Source: Hymenobacter sp. DG25A (GTDB lineage: Bacteria > Bacteroidota > Bacteroidia > Cytophagales > Hymenobacteraceae). From it: a stretch of DNA of 64,000 bases. The position numbers and the translations under genes were made by a program. Below are positions 44,117-54,098 of this stretch, in pieces. The DNA is taken from assembly GCF_001280305.1 (NCBI RefSeq), contig NZ_CP012623.1, forward strand, positions 372,001-436,000, read 5' to 3'. The notes under the pieces were generated by a model that was not told the origin of the DNA, did no database searches, and saw only the letters and a program-made list of their open reading frames with translations. Positions within the stretch are counted from its first letter, which is position 1, and every line of letters begins with the position of its first letter.

Positions 44117-45112
44117 ATGAAAACGCCTTCCCAATTCAACGGCAAAAAATACCTGAATACCATTCCCACTGGCATGTCGGGGGAGTATGGGCGCATGGCG
44201 CGGCGCTGGCTCACGGGCAAGGAGGAGCGGGAGCCGCAAATCCCGCTGGGGCCTTTTGCAGCGGATGCCGCTGCCCTCTCGGAGCCCGTACCGGCCGATG
44301 CGCTGCGGGTCACCTGGTTCGGGCATTCGTCTACGCTGATTGAGCTGGATGGCAAGCGCTTTTTAACGGACCCGGTCTGGCGGCAGCGGGCATCTCCCTC
44401 CACTTTAATGGGCCCAAGGCGGTTTTTTGCCCCGCCGCTGTCCCTGGCCGAGCTGCCTGCGCTGGATGGCGTCCTGCTTTCCCACGACCATTACGACCAC
44501 CTCGACAAAGACGCCATTCGGGCGCTGGGCCGTACCGGGGTGCCGTTTTACTGCCCGCTGGGCGTGGGCGGCCACCTGCGTCGCTGGGGAATTAAGCCGG
44601 AACAGATAACTGAGCTGGACTGGTGGCAGGAAGTGAAAGTGGACGACACCCATACGCTGGCCGCCACACCCGCCCGCCACTTTTCGGGCCGCACCCTCAC
44701 CCGGGACGATACCCTATGGGCTTCCTGGTGCATTCTTGGCCCGCTGCACCGCGCCTTCTTCGGCGGCGACTCCGGCCCCTACGAGGCCGGCTTCCGCGAA
44801 ATCGGCGCCGCCTATGGACCTTTTGATGTGGTGATGCTGGAAATTGGGGCGTATGATGAAATGTGGGCCGATATCCATATGGGTCCCGACCATGCCCTGG
44901 TGGCCCACCGGGCATTAGGTGGCGGGGCACTGCTGCCATTGCACTGGGCCACATTCAACCTGGCCTTCCATAGCTGGCACGAGCCCGCTGACCGGCTGGT
45001 AGCAGCGGCCGGACCGGAAGTGCCATTGCTACTGCCGGCTCCAGGCCAGCGGGTAACCGTAGCGGAAGGGCCCTTGTCCGGCTACTGGTGGCATGCATAC
45101 CGAAGTAAATAA
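44117..45112 (+). CDS. MBL-fold hydrolase, NAPE-PLD/UlaG-like
   Basis: About 331 residues. Metal motif LLSHDHYDHLDKDAI (HxHxDH), early TWFGHSSTLIELDG, then TPARHFSGRTL and FFGGDSGPYE metal ligands, in the order of N-acylphosphatidylethanolamine phospholipase D and bacterial UlaG-like proteins. N-terminal KKYLNTIPTGM is also found in that group. Possible substrates are phospholipids, phosphodiesters or lactones. TTG/ATG at 44105 is an alternative start. The 190 bases after the stop hold no gene. Confidence 0.85.
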   Translation: MKTPSQFNGKKYLNTIPTGMSGEYGRMARRWLTGKEEREPQIPLGPFAADAAALSEPVPADALRVTWFGHSSTLIELDGKRFLTDPVWRQRASPSTLMGPRRFFAPPLSLAELPALDGVLLSHDHYDHLDKDAIRALGRTGVPFYCPLGVGGHLRRWGIKPEQITELDWWQEVKVDDTHTLAATPARHFSGRTLTRDDTLWASWCILGPLHRAFFGGDSGPYEAGFREIGAAYGPFDVVMLEIGAYDEMWADIHMGPDHALVAHRALGGGALLPLHWATFNLAFHSWHEPADRLVAAAGPEVPLLLPAPGQRVTVAEGPLSGYWWHAYRSK

Positions 45113-45305
45113 AGGTTGGGATGAGGCTGATTCTCCGGCAAATACTACCCAATAGGAGGGAAGCTAAACGGGGAGCACCAGCAGGCCGGAGTGTGTGGTG
45201 GAGCCGGCGAAGTAACCCGGAACAATAGCCTGAATAAGCCGGTATCAATCTGAAACCTCTGGCATGGCGTACATGCAGGAACTCTCCCCTCACTGACTGC
45301 TCTGC

Positions 45306-46022
45306 ATGCGTATTCTACTGTTGATCCTGATGATATTGGGCTTTGGTTGTGCCAAGCCTACCGTAGAGCCCGCACCCACCAGCGGGCCGAGCACCACGCC
45401 CATTCCGCCGCCTGCCGGCCCGGCTATCAGCTTTCTGTCTTTAGGCGATTCCTATACCATTGGGGAGGGCGTGCCGGCCACCGACCGGTGGAGCGTGCAG
45501 CTGGCGCGCATGGCCCAGACGCAGGGCCTCAACCTGCAAACCCCCGATATCATTGCCCGCACCGGCTGGACCACGGGCGAGCTGCAGGCCGCTATTCGGG
45601 CTGCTAACCCACCGAAAAACTACGAACTGGTTTCATTGCTTATCGGCGTGAATAATCAGTACCGGGGCCTGCCGCTGGCTTCTTATCAGACCGAGTTTCG
45701 GGAGCTGCTCCACACTGCCATTGAGCTGGCGGGTGGGCGGCCCGGCCGGGTATTCGTGCTGTCTATCCCCGATTGGGGCGCCTCCCCCTACGCCCGGGGC
45801 CGCGACCAGACTAAAATTACCGGGGAAATAGACCAGTTTAATGACGCTGCCAAACAGGAATGCCAGCGGGCCGGCGTCGCCTTTCTGGATATCACCGGCC
45901 TTACCCGAAACGCGGCTGGCGACGCCTCCCAGTTTACGATGGACGGTCTCCATTACTCGGGAAAGCATATGGCCTGGTGGGCCAGTGCTGCCTTGCCGGT
46001 TCTGCAGGGATTAGTAAAGTAG
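45306..46022 (+). CDS. SGNH/GDSL-hydrolase lipoprotein
   Basis: 238 residues. A lipobox LGFGC follows a hydrophobic signal, then a Pro/Thr-rich linker. Block I GDSYTIGEG with the catalytic serine, block III GVNNQYRG, block V DGLHYSGKH with the Asp-His pair. It is an esterase or sugar-deacetylase type enzyme tethered to a membrane. Some SGNH lipoproteins deacetylate polysaccharides, but nothing here gives the substrate. The following intergenic region is a repeat cluster. Confidence 0.9.
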   Translation: MRILLLILMILGFGCAKPTVEPAPTSGPSTTPIPPPAGPAISFLSLGDSYTIGEGVPATDRWSVQLARMAQTQGLNLQTPDIIARTGWTTGELQAAIRAANPPKNYELVSLLIGVNNQYRGLPLASYQTEFRELLHTAIELAGGRPGRVFVLSIPDWGASPYARGRDQTKITGEIDQFNDAAKQECQRAGVAFLDITGLTRNAAGDASQFTMDGLHYSGKHMAWWASAALPVLQGLVK

Positions 46023-46070
46023 AAGCAGCCGTTCCATAGTGCCCGGCATGCAGATAGCCGATATTAACGG

Positions 46071-46223
46071 TCATGCCGAGCGCAGTCGAAGCATCTCTAC
46101 TGCTTCGTTGGGTTTGCCACACTAGCGAGATGCTTCGACTGCGCTCAGCATGACACGTTCTTTTATGACGGCCTTTCCCAACAGAGTCAGCACGCGAGAT
46201 GCTTCGCTGTGCTCTGCATGACA
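46071..46223. repeat. Interspersed repeat cluster with three copies of a 27-base unit
   Basis: Unit 1 at 46071-46097 and unit 2 at 46127-46153 are inverted copies with one central mismatch; unit 3 at 46196-46223 is a diverged copy in the orientation of unit 2. The core reads GAGATGCTTCGACTGCGCTC. The cluster lies between convergent SGNH and OmpA genes and has no open frame. Confidence 0.75.
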
Positions 46224-46237
46224 TTAATGTTTAAGTC

Positions 46238-46286
46238 TAAAGCAAAAAGAGCCGGCACTACAATAGGGCCGGCTCTTTTTGCTTTA
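46238..46286. terminator. Bidirectional terminator
   Basis: A 19-bp stem (46238-46256 with 46268-46286), 11-base loop, A- and T-rich edges, between the SGNH and OmpA genes. Confidence 0.85.
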
Positions 46287-46299
46287 GAACAGATGCTGT

Positions 46300-47307
46300 T
46301 TACTTACCGCTGGTGGAGTTGGAGTCCAGAATCTTGAGTAGCTCGTTGAGCTTGGGGGTGAGGATGATTTCCGTGCGGCGGTTCAGGGCTTTGTTGGCGG
46401 CGTTGTCGTTGGGGGCTACGGGCACGTACTGCGCGCGGCCGGAGGCCGTAACGCGCTCCGGCTGAATGCCGCCGCTGGTGAGCAGGCGGGCAATTTCGGT
46501 GGCGCGCAGGGTGCTCAGGTCCCAGTTGTCCTGCATGCCGGCGGTGCCGCGCAGAATGGGCACATTATCAGTGTGGCCTTCTACTACCACGTTCACATCG
46601 GGCTGAGTTTTGAGCACGGCCGCCAGCTGTTTGAGGGCTTCCTGACCCTTGGGGTCTACTTTGGTGGAGCCGGATTTGAACAGCAGCTGCTCGGAGAGGG
46701 AAACGTACACTTTGCCGTCCTTCATCTTCACCTGCAGATCGGTGCCCTGGAAGCCGCGCAGGGCGTTGCTTACACTGGCTTTGAGGTCGTTGACGGCTTT
46801 GTCCTTCTCGGCCAGGGCTTTTTCCAGCTCGGCCATGCGGGCTTCGCGCACTTTCAGGTCGGCGTTCAGCTTATCTATGGCCGTTTTGCTTTTGTTGAGC
46901 GAGGTTTCCAGCTCGCCCAGCTCGGCCTCGCGGCGGGCCAGGTCGCGGGCTACTTTGTTGTAGTCGGCGGATTTATCGGCCATGGCCCGGTCCGAGTTCT
47001 TCAGGAGCTTATCGTAGCTATCGGTAAGCTGGGTGTAGAGGGAGCGGGTGCGGCGCAGGGCGTTGCCGGTCTGGGCCGAGTCGTCGGCGAGGCGGCGGTT
47101 CTGCAGGCGCATTTCGGTCAGGTCGTCGGTAGCTTTCTTCAGCTCGGTTACGGCCTGCCGCTGCTGGCGCTCCGCTTCGGTTTTGGCTTGCTCGGTGGCG
47201 GCCTGGCGGGCGCGCAGGTCGTCGTATTTTTTGGAGGCTACGCAGCCGGGCAGCAGGGAAGTGGTAGCCAGAGAAGCCGCCAGCAGCAGGAGAGAGGATT
47301 TTTTCAC
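46300..47307 (-). CDS. OmpA-family lipoprotein with long coiled coil
   Basis: About 335 residues. The first 25 form a lipoprotein signal (AASLATTSLLPGC). Residues about 30-200 are a coiled coil with E, K, A and L heptads. The C-terminal 115 residues are an OmpA domain (LLFKSGSTKVDPKGQEAL, VVEGHTDNVPI, TEIARLLTSGGIQPERVTASG, NRRTEIIL). It should bridge the outer membrane and peptidoglycan. The frame extends to 47418 but GTG at 47307 starts directly before the signal peptide and is chosen. Confidence 0.9.
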   Translation of the reverse strand: MKKSSLLLLAASLATTSLLPGCVASKKYDDLRARQAATEQAKTEAERQQRQAVTELKKATDDLTEMRLQNRRLADDSAQTGNALRRTRSLYTQLTDSYDKLLKNSDRAMADKSADYNKVARDLARREAELGELETSLNKSKTAIDKLNADLKVREARMAELEKALAEKDKAVNDLKASVSNALRGFQGTDLQVKMKDGKVYVSLSEQLLFKSGSTKVDPKGQEALKQLAAVLKTQPDVNVVVEGHTDNVPILRGTAGMQDNWDLSTLRATEIARLLTSGGIQPERVTASGRAQYVPVAPNDNAANKALNRRTEIILTPKLNELLKILDSNSTSGK

Positions 47308-47431
47308 AACCGGAACATGGGTAAACACAACGAAAACGCGCAGACGGCCCCTGGGCCGCATACCCCGGCCAAGGTAGCTACTTCGGGCCGCACGGTGCAA
47401 ACTACCGGGTAGCACCAACCCGTTTTCGGTC

Positions 47432-47439
47432 TATATTTG
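47432..47439 (+). promoter_or_regulatory. -7 box of the aldolase gene
   Basis: TATATTTG, 44 bases before the ATG at 47483. Confidence 0.5.
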
Positions 47440-47482
47440 TTTTCCTGCCTTCCTGGTTTTGTTCCACCCAAATTCCTTGCAA

Positions 47483-48532
47483 ATGGCCACCGTTCTTCCC
47501 CAGACTGCCGAAATGGATGCCCTGCTTCAGCATCAGTGCACTACCATCAGCAAAGAGCAGCTGCACGTGCCCGGCCCCGATTTTATGGACCGCTGCTTTG
47601 TGCCCTCCAGCCGCCCGCCCCAGGTGCTGCGCAGCCTGGGCCAGCTCTATGGCCACGGCCGTCTGGCCGGCACCGGCTACCTGAGCATTCTGCCCGTTGA
47701 TCAGGGCATTGAGCACACGGCCGGCGCTTCCTTCGGGCCCAACCCCATGTACTTCGACCCCGAAAACATTATTAAGCTGGCGCTGGAAGGTGGCTGCAAT
47801 GCCGTAGCCACCACTTTTGGTACGTTTGGCACGGTGGCCCGCAAGTATGCCCACCGCATTCCGTTCCTCGTCAAAATCAACCACAACGAGCTGCTGACCT
47901 ATCCCAATAAGTACGACCAGATTCTGTTTGGCTCCGTGGAGGAAGCCTGGAACCTGGGCGCGGCGGCCGTGGGGGCTACTGTTTACTTTGGCTCCGAGGA
48001 ATCGAACCGGCAGATTCAGGAGGTGTCGCAGGCGTTTGAGCGGGCGCACGAGCTGGGCATGGCCACCGTGCTGTGGTGCTACACGCGCAACAACGCCTTC
48101 AAAACCGCCGACAAAGACTACCACGTCTCCGCCGACCTCACCGGGCAGGCCAACCACTTGGGCGTTACCATCGGGGCCGATATCATCAAGCAAAAGCTGC
48201 CCGAAAACAACGGTGGCTTCGCTGCCCTGAAATTCGGCAAAACCCACCCGGCCATGTACGATAAGCTGGCCTCCGATAACCCCATTGACCTCACGCGCTA
48301 CCAGGTGGCCAACTGCTACATGGGCCGCATTGGGCTGATTAACTCCGGCGGCGAAAGCAAAGGCGCCACCGACCGTGACGAGGCCCTGCGCACGGCCGTT
48401 ATCAACAAGCGGGCCGGCGGTCAGGGTCTCATTTCGGGCCGGAAAGCCTTTCAGCGGCCCTTTGCCGAGGGGGTAGACTTGCTGAACGCCATTCAGGACG
48501 TGTATCTGGATAGCTCCATTACCCTGGCGTAA
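47483..48532 (+). CDS. fbaB: Class I fructose-bisphosphate aldolase (DhnA/archaeal type)
   Basis: About 349 residues. The family is shown by [52 protein letters not shown], the Schiff-base region [12 protein letters not shown] and [15 protein letters not shown]. It cleaves fructose-1,6-bisphosphate by a lysine Schiff base without metal. TTG at 47459 opens a longer frame, but the ATG at 47483 follows a -7 box at a normal distance. Upstream is the divergent OmpA gene. Confidence 0.92.
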   Translation: MATVLPQTAEMDALLQHQCTTISKEQLHVPGPDFMDRCFVPSSRPPQVLRSLGQLYGHGRLAGTGYLSILPVDQGIEHTAGASFGPNPMYFDPENIIKLALEGGCNAVATTFGTFGTVARKYAHRIPFLVKINHNELLTYPNKYDQILFGSVEEAWNLGAAAVGATVYFGSEESNRQIQEVSQAFERAHELGMATVLWCYTRNNAFKTADKDYHVSADLTGQANHLGVTIGADIIKQKLPENNGGFAALKFGKTHPAMYDKLASDNPIDLTRYQVANCYMGRIGLINSGGESKGATDRDEALRTAVINKRAGGQGLISGRKAFQRPFAEGVDLLNAIQDVYLDSSITLA

Positions 48533-48601
48533 AACTCCGCGCCAATAAGAAAGAGGGCCGGCAGTAGAATACTTGTTCCTGCTTTTGCCTAAATTCGATG
48601 T

Positions 48602-48609
48602 TACCTTTG
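48602..48609 (+). promoter_or_regulatory. -7 box of accD
   Basis: TACCTTTG, 71 bases before the accD ATG. Confidence 0.45.
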
Positions 48610-48679
48610 CTGCCCGGCAGCCGCTCTGCGTTGGCAAAGCAGTCTGCATTCGTCAGCCATTCACTTCTCACAGTATATC

Positions 48680-49573
48680 ATGTCTTGGTTTAAGCGCGTC
48701 GAAAAAGGCATCGTCACTCCCACAGAACAGAAAAAGGAAACGCCGGATGGCCTGTGGTATAAGTGCTCCGAGTGCAAAACCGTAGCTCCTATGGTGGAGC
48801 ACAAGCGCCTGCTGTATACCTGCGCCAAGTGCAACTACCACGACCGGATTGACTCGGCCGAATACTTCGAAATTCTTTTCGATGACAACCAGTTCACCGA
48901 GCTCGATGCCAACCTGTCCTCCGCCGACCCGCTGAAGTTTGTGGATACCAAGGCGTACCCGCAACGGGTGGCCGCTACCCAGCGCGCTACCGGCCTGAAA
49001 GATGCCGTGCGCAGCGCCCACGGCAAAATGAACGGTGTAGAGCTGGTAGTTGCCTGCATGGATTTCAAATTCATTGGCGGCTCCATGGGCTCGGTGGTAG
49101 GTGAGAAAATTGCCCGCGCCATTGATTATGCCCGCCAGAACCGCATTCCGTTTCTGATGATCAGCAAATCCGGGGGCGCGCGCATGATGGAAGCGGGCTA
49201 CTCGCTGATGCAGATGGCCAAGACTTCGGCCAAGCTCGCCCTGCTCTCGGAAGCGGGTATTCCGTATATATCCATGCTCACGGACCCCACCACGGGCGGT
49301 GTTACGGCTTCCTACGCCATGCTCGGCGACTTCAACATCTCGGAGCCCGGCGCCCTGATTGGTTTTGCCGGCCCGCGCGTTATCAAGGAAACCATTGGCA
49401 AAGACCTGCCCAAGGATTTCCAGAGCGCGGAGTTTGTACTGGAGCACGGTTTCCTCGATTTTATCGTGGACCGCAAAGATTTAAAGCAGCGCCTGTCTGA
49501 TTTACTGCGCATGCTGCAGCCCAAAGCAGAAGCCGCTGAGGTTGAGGTGCCTGCCAATATTTCACGGCTGTAA
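48680..49573 (+). CDS. accD: Acetyl-CoA carboxylase carboxyltransferase subunit beta
   Basis: 297 residues. An N-terminal zinc ribbon (C29, C32, C48, C51) precedes the carboxyltransferase ([25 protein letters not shown], then [23 protein letters not shown] and [13 protein letters not shown]). With AccA it moves the carboxyl group from biotin to acetyl-CoA, the first step of fatty acid synthesis. accA is not in the window. The biotin ligase at 8032 supplies the cofactor of the same complex. Confidence 0.97.
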   Translation: MSWFKRVEKGIVTPTEQKKETPDGLWYKCSECKTVAPMVEHKRLLYTCAKCNYHDRIDSAEYFEILFDDNQFTELDANLSSADPLKFVDTKAYPQRVAATQRATGLKDAVRSAHGKMNGVELVVACMDFKFIGGSMGSVVGEKIARAIDYARQNRIPFLMISKSGGARMMEAGYSLMQMAKTSAKLALLSEAGIPYISMLTDPTTGGVTASYAMLGDFNISEPGALIGFAGPRVIKETIGKDLPKDFQSAEFVLEHGFLDFIVDRKDLKQRLSDLLRMLQPKAEAAEVEVPANISRL

Positions 49574-49601
49574 CCGACCCTGGAAAGACCTGAAAAAGCT
49601 G

Positions 49602-49641
49602 AAATCCCCCGCTGCGGTGTATACCGGGGCGGGGGATTTTC
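49602..49641 (+). terminator. Terminator after accD
   Basis: An 11-bp outer stem (49602-49612 with 49629-49639) with an inner 4-bp stem and T run. Confidence 0.8.
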
Positions 49642-49696
49642 ACGTTCAGGGGGCGAAATAAAGCCACTTACTTTCTCCCTAGCATAGGTCTGGCTC

Positions 49697-49704
49697 TATA
49701 TTTG
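49697..49704 (+). promoter_or_regulatory. -7 box of the first glycine-zipper OmpA gene
   Basis: TATATTTG, 93 bases before the ATG at 49797. Confidence 0.45.
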
Positions 49705-49796
49705 CCAAACATTTTTCAGCTGAAATCAGTAAGCACCACCAACTCCCAAGTTTTCTTTTTCCCGATTCCTTTTTCCTTTCACCAAGTTTCATTCCG

Positions 49797-50537
49797 ATGA
49801 ATTCTCCCAAATCGATTCTCTCCCTTTTTCTTGCCTTCATGATGTTCCTGGCCTCTTGTGCTTCAAGCAAGCCAGCCAGCGACGGCAGCCTGCCCAGCGA
49901 CAATGGCGCGGGAGCCCGCAAAACCGGCATGAGCAAAACGGCTAAAGGCGGCCTGATTGGCGCTGGTGCCGGTGCCGCTGCTGGTGCTGTACTGGGCCGC
50001 GTAATTGGTGGCAAAAGTGGTACGGCCGCCGGTGCCATTATTGGTGCTACCGTAGGTGGTGCCACAGGTGCTATCATTGGCCGCAAAATGGACAAGCAGG
50101 CCGAAGAGCTGCAGCGTGATATGCAGAACGCTAAAGTAGAGCGGGTAGGCGAAGGCATCAAAATCACCTTCGACTCCGGTATTCTGTTCGACACTAACAA
50201 GTCGGACCTGCGCGCTGCTTCCATGACGGAAATCCAGAAAATGGCCGCCACGCTGAAGAAGTATCCTGACACTAACGTAATTGTAGAAGGCCACACCGAC
50301 AACAGCGGTTCCGATGCCATCAACCAGCCGCTCTCCGAGCGTCGTGCCCAGGCAGTTGCTAACTACACCATCGCGCAGGGTATAGATGCTGCCCGTGTTA
50401 CTTCTAAAGGCTATGGCTCGACGCAGCCAGTAGCTGATAATACCACGGTAGAAGGCAAGCAGGCTAACCGCCGCGTAGAAATTGCCATCTTCGCCAACGA
50501 GAAGATGAAGAAAGCGGCCGAAGAAGGCCGTCTCTAA
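49797..50537 (+). CDS. OmpA-family lipoprotein with glycine zipper (YiaD-like)
   Basis: 246 residues. A lipobox FLASC follows the signal. Residues about 45-100 are a glycine zipper (GLIGAGAGAAAGAVLGRVIGG, then GATVGGATGAIIG), a membrane-associating motif, then KMDKQAEELQRDMQNAKVERVGEGIKITFDSGILFDTNKS and an OmpA peptidoglycan-binding domain with EGHTDNSG and NRRVEIAI. It should be an outer-membrane lipoprotein bound to peptidoglycan. The following gene is a close paralog. Confidence 0.92.
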   Translation: MNSPKSILSLFLAFMMFLASCASSKPASDGSLPSDNGAGARKTGMSKTAKGGLIGAGAGAAAGAVLGRVIGGKSGTAAGAIIGATVGGATGAIIGRKMDKQAEELQRDMQNAKVERVGEGIKITFDSGILFDTNKSDLRAASMTEIQKMAATLKKYPDTNVIVEGHTDNSGSDAINQPLSERRAQAVANYTIAQGIDAARVTSKGYGSTQPVADNTTVEGKQANRRVEIAIFANEKMKKAAEEGRL

Positions 50538-50556
50538 GCTGCCCGCTTGCAGCAAT

Positions 50557-50604
50557 GCATACAAGAAAAAGGCTGCCCACGTGGGCAGCCTTTTTCTTGT
50601 ATGC
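50557..50604. terminator. 48-bp perfect palindrome, terminator
   Basis: Each 24-base half (50557-50580 and 50581-50604) is the exact reverse complement of the other, with no loop. A5 and T5 tracts are inside the stem. It separates the two OmpA paralogs. Confidence 0.8.
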
Positions 50605-50829
50605 TGGGTTGGTAAACAGTATTTGAAAGATTCTTCTGAAGATAAAATCCTGATTTACGGCCTGTAAGCCACCTTTCTATTGCCGGCTGATCCTGTATTT
50701 GGATTTTTGGCAAGGTGGTTGCAAAATGCCAGACAACCGACCAGTAGCCCGGGCGAACATAAGCTCTCTGGTTGCTTTCGATAACAAGCACACCGGCTAC
50801 TTTTTTCCAGGACACAACAAGTACAACTC

Positions 50830-51537
50830 ATGAAAAATCTTCGTTCTCCTTTCGCCATTCTGATGGCTCTGGTGATGCTCCTGAGCAGCACCCTGACGCA
50901 AGCACAAACCACTACCACCAAGAAGCCGATGAGCAGAACGGCTAAAGGCGCCATTTTTGGTGGCCTAGGTGGTGCTGCCGGCGGTGCCGTTTTGGGCCGC
51001 GTAATTGGTGGTAAAAAAGGCACGGCTAAAGGCGCCATTCTGGGTGCCGTAGTAGGTGGCTCGGCGGGTGCTCTCATCGGCCGCCGCATGGATAAGCAGG
51101 CGGAAGAGCTGCGCCGCGAAATGGCTGGTGCCAAAGTAGAGCGGGTGGGTGAAGGCATCAAAATTACCTTCGACTCCGGTATTCTGTTTGCTAAGAACTC
51201 CTCGGCCCTCACCTCCACGGCTCAAACCAACATTGATGAGCTGGCTAAAACCCTCATTAAGTACGGCGACACCAACGTAATTGTAGACGGCCACACCGAT
51301 ACTTCCGGTAACGATGCCATCAACAACCCGCTGTCGGTACGCCGGGCCCAGGCAGTGGCTAACTACACGCAGCAGCAAGGGGTAGATGCCTCGCGCTTCC
51401 AGGTAAACGGCTACGGCTCGCGCCAGCCCGTGGCTGACAACTCCACCGACGCAGGTCGTCGGGCTAACCGCCGCGTGGAAATTGCCATCTTCGCCAACGA
51501 CAAACTGAAGAAAGCAGCGGAGCGCGGCGACATTTAA
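50830..51537 (+). CDS. OmpA-family protein with glycine zipper, paralog without lipobox
   Basis: 235 residues, same design as the preceding gene: zipper at about 40-85 (GAIFGGLGGAAGGAVLGRVIGG), the link KQAEELRREMAGAKVERVGEG, then OmpA with DGHTDTSGNDAINNPL and NRRVEIAI. The signal peptide is of type I (ILMALVMLLSSTLTQAQ), without the cysteine that acylates its neighbour. The two genes are a tandem duplication that has diverged in anchoring. About 290 bases separate them with no other gene. Confidence 0.92.
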   Translation: MKNLRSPFAILMALVMLLSSTLTQAQTTTTKKPMSRTAKGAIFGGLGGAAGGAVLGRVIGGKKGTAKGAILGAVVGGSAGALIGRRMDKQAEELRREMAGAKVERVGEGIKITFDSGILFAKNSSALTSTAQTNIDELAKTLIKYGDTNVIVDGHTDTSGNDAINNPLSVRRAQAVANYTQQQGVDASRFQVNGYGSRQPVADNSTDAGRRANRRVEIAIFANDKLKKAAERGDI

Positions 51538-51567
51538 GCCTTCTTTTTCCGCTAGTATTCTCTCCCG

Positions 51568-51606
51568 TCCGGCGGCACCTGTTCTCAGGTGCCGCCGGAT
51601 TTTTTT
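51568..51606 (+). terminator. Terminator after the OmpA pair
   Basis: A 14-bp stem (51568-51581 with 51586-51599), 4-base loop, T7. Confidence 0.9.
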
Positions 51607-51670
51607 GCGCCCGGCATAAGCAGACCGCCCCCGGCGCAACCCCGGCCGGTTGGGGCAGGTACAAGGGCAC

Positions 51671-52444
<774 letters not shown>

Positions 52445-52452
52445 GCCAGCGG

Positions 52453-52460
52453 TAACTTTG
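52453..52460 (+). promoter_or_regulatory. -7 box of the radical SAM gene
   Basis: TAACTTTG, 22 bases before the ATG at 52483, directly after the glycosylase stop. Confidence 0.5.
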
Positions 52461-52482
52461 CCAGTACTTACCTTTACTGCCT

Positions 52483-53466
52483 ATGCGTCTTGTTCGACAT
52501 CCGGTTTTGTGCAATTACTACGTCACGTATCGGTGCAATGCGCGCTGTTCTTTCTGTGATATCTGGGAGAAGCCTTCACCCTATATTCAGCTGGCGGATG
52601 TAGAGCAGAACCTGCGTGATTTAAAGAAGCTGGGCGTTTCGGTGGTTGATTTTACCGGGGGAGAGCCGCTTCTGCACCGCCAGATACACGAGTTTGTGGG
52701 CCTGGCGCATGATATGGGCTTTATCACCACGCTTACCACCAACTGCCTGCTGTACCCCAAGTACGCCGAGCGGCTGCGCGGGAAAGTAGACATGCTGCAT
52801 TTCTCCCTGGATTCATCTGAAAAGGAAGTGCACGACCTCGGCCGGGGCGTAGCCTGCTACGATTTTGTGCTGGAAAGCATTAAGCTGGCGCTGGAGCTGG
52901 GCGAGCGGCCGGATATCCTGTTCACCGTGTTTCGGGAAAACCTGGATCAGCTGGAAGCCGTGTACCGCGACATTGCCCAGCCCAATAAGCTGGTGCTGAT
53001 ACTGAACCCCGCCTTTGAGTACAACACAGTAGAAACCGGCGAGCAACTGACCCCCGCCGAGCTGGATTACCTCTCCGCTTTTGGCAAGCGCAAAGGCGTG
53101 TATCTGAACGAGGCCTTTATTGCGCTGCGCCGCGACGGCGGCAACCACGTAGCCACGCCCGTATGCCGCGCCGCCAGCACTACGCTGGTTATCTCACCCA
53201 GCAATGAGCTGGTGCTGCCCTGCTACCACCTGGGCGAGCAGAAATTTCCCATTAACGGGCAGCTTTTCTCCCTGTATCAGTCGCCGGAGGTGCAGGGGCT
53301 GGCCGCGCTGGAGGGCCGCCTGCCGCAGTGCGAGGGCTGCACCATTAACTGCTACATGCAGCCCAGCTTTGCCGTGGAAACCAGTAAGTACTTCTGGCAG
53401 GCGCTGCCCAGCACCCTCAAATACAACTGGGAAAAAGGTACCTGGAAGCGGATGCTGGCCCGTTAA
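52483..53466 (+). CDS. Radical SAM protein with C-terminal cysteine-rich (SPASM/twitch-like) region
   Basis: 327 residues. The cluster motif CNARCSFCDIW (C-x3-C-x2-C), then DFTGGEPLLH (the GGEP motif). Near the C-terminus are more cysteines: PVCRAASTTLVISPSNELVLPCYHLGE and PQCEGCTINCYM, the arrangement of an auxiliary cluster as in SPASM/twitch proteins. The substrate is not known; peptide maturases and lipid or cofactor enzymes have this layout. It has its own promoter and lies between a DNA glycosylase and an NTF2-like gene on the other strand. Confidence 0.9.
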   Translation: MRLVRHPVLCNYYVTYRCNARCSFCDIWEKPSPYIQLADVEQNLRDLKKLGVSVVDFTGGEPLLHRQIHEFVGLAHDMGFITTLTTNCLLYPKYAERLRGKVDMLHFSLDSSEKEVHDLGRGVACYDFVLESIKLALELGERPDILFTVFRENLDQLEAVYRDIAQPNKLVLILNPAFEYNTVETGEQLTPAELDYLSAFGKRKGVYLNEAFIALRRDGGNHVATPVCRAASTTLVISPSNELVLPCYHLGEQKFPINGQLFSLYQSPEVQGLAALEGRLPQCEGCTINCYMQPSFAVETSKYFWQALPSTLKYNWEKGTWKRMLAR

Positions 53467-53521
53467 AATCCCCCGGGCGGCTCCCGGCATTGGACAGCCG
53501 CCTGAAGTCACCTGGGGGATT
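53467..53521. terminator. Cruciform-like terminator
   Basis: Outer arms 53467-53474 and 53514-53521 pair, with an inner GGCGGCT/AGCCGCC stem; between the convergent radical SAM and NTF2-like genes. Confidence 0.65.
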
Positions 53522-53544
53522 CTTACGCTTTGGGATACTACCGG

Positions 53545-53967
53545 CTAGAACGCCATTTTCTTATTGGTCTGAAAAGCCTGCACCACGGCTGCAGTATCGG
53601 TAAATACCTGGAGCCGGCTTACTTTTTCACCCTGTAGCTCGAATACGTGGGCCCATTCTTCCTCAATAATCTGCCCGTTGGATCGTATCTGTCCTTTGGA
53701 GTAGCCAAGAGCCACTACTTTATTGCCCTGGGCTATCAACTCCTGCGCCTCAAACCGCTCGTACTGAACGGCCTGGTGCAGTTTGGTGAAAAACGTAGTA
53801 ACCTGCTCCTGCCCGCGATAAACGCCGGCATAGGGAATAACATCGGGAGTGCCCGGAATAATAATTTCGATGTCGTCCGTAAAGAGTCTCAGCAAGTTTG
53901 GGATATCCCCTTTGTTAAAGAGAGAATAGCCCTCCTGCACTGCCTGGATGTTTTGTTGCTCATTCAT
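53545..53967 (-). CDS. Nuclear transport factor 2-like (SnoaL/ketosteroid-isomerase fold) protein
   Basis: 140 residues. Pattern YSLFNKGDIPNLLRLFTDDIEIIIPG, then YRGQEQVTTFFTKLHQAVQYERFEAQELIAQGNKVVALGYSKGQIRSNG and EEEWAHVFELQGEKVSRLQVFTDTAAV. This cone-shaped fold holds isomerases, hydrolases and non-catalytic proteins; no catalytic pair can be assigned. It is a stand-alone gene on the minus strand, downstream of no visible operon. Confidence 0.85.
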   Translation of the reverse strand: MNEQQNIQAVQEGYSLFNKGDIPNLLRLFTDDIEIIIPGTPDVIPYAGVYRGQEQVTTFFTKLHQAVQYERFEAQELIAQGNKVVALGYSKGQIRSNGQIIEEEWAHVFELQGEKVSRLQVFTDTAAVVQAFQTNKKMAF

Positions 53968-54098
53968 AGCTCCGCTGATAAAAGATAACAGGGTTGCCGT
54001 TGCCGCCGTCTTCTACCGCAACCCCATCAGTAGGTCAGACGGATAAGGTGTTGTCTCATACCTTGTTAATAAGTTAACCAATCTTAAACCTGAATCCA

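Noticed and set aside
45113..45305. Possible riboswitch in the gap before the SGNH lipoprotein
   Set aside because: GC-rich and somewhat structured, but no known riboswitch core was seen on either strand.
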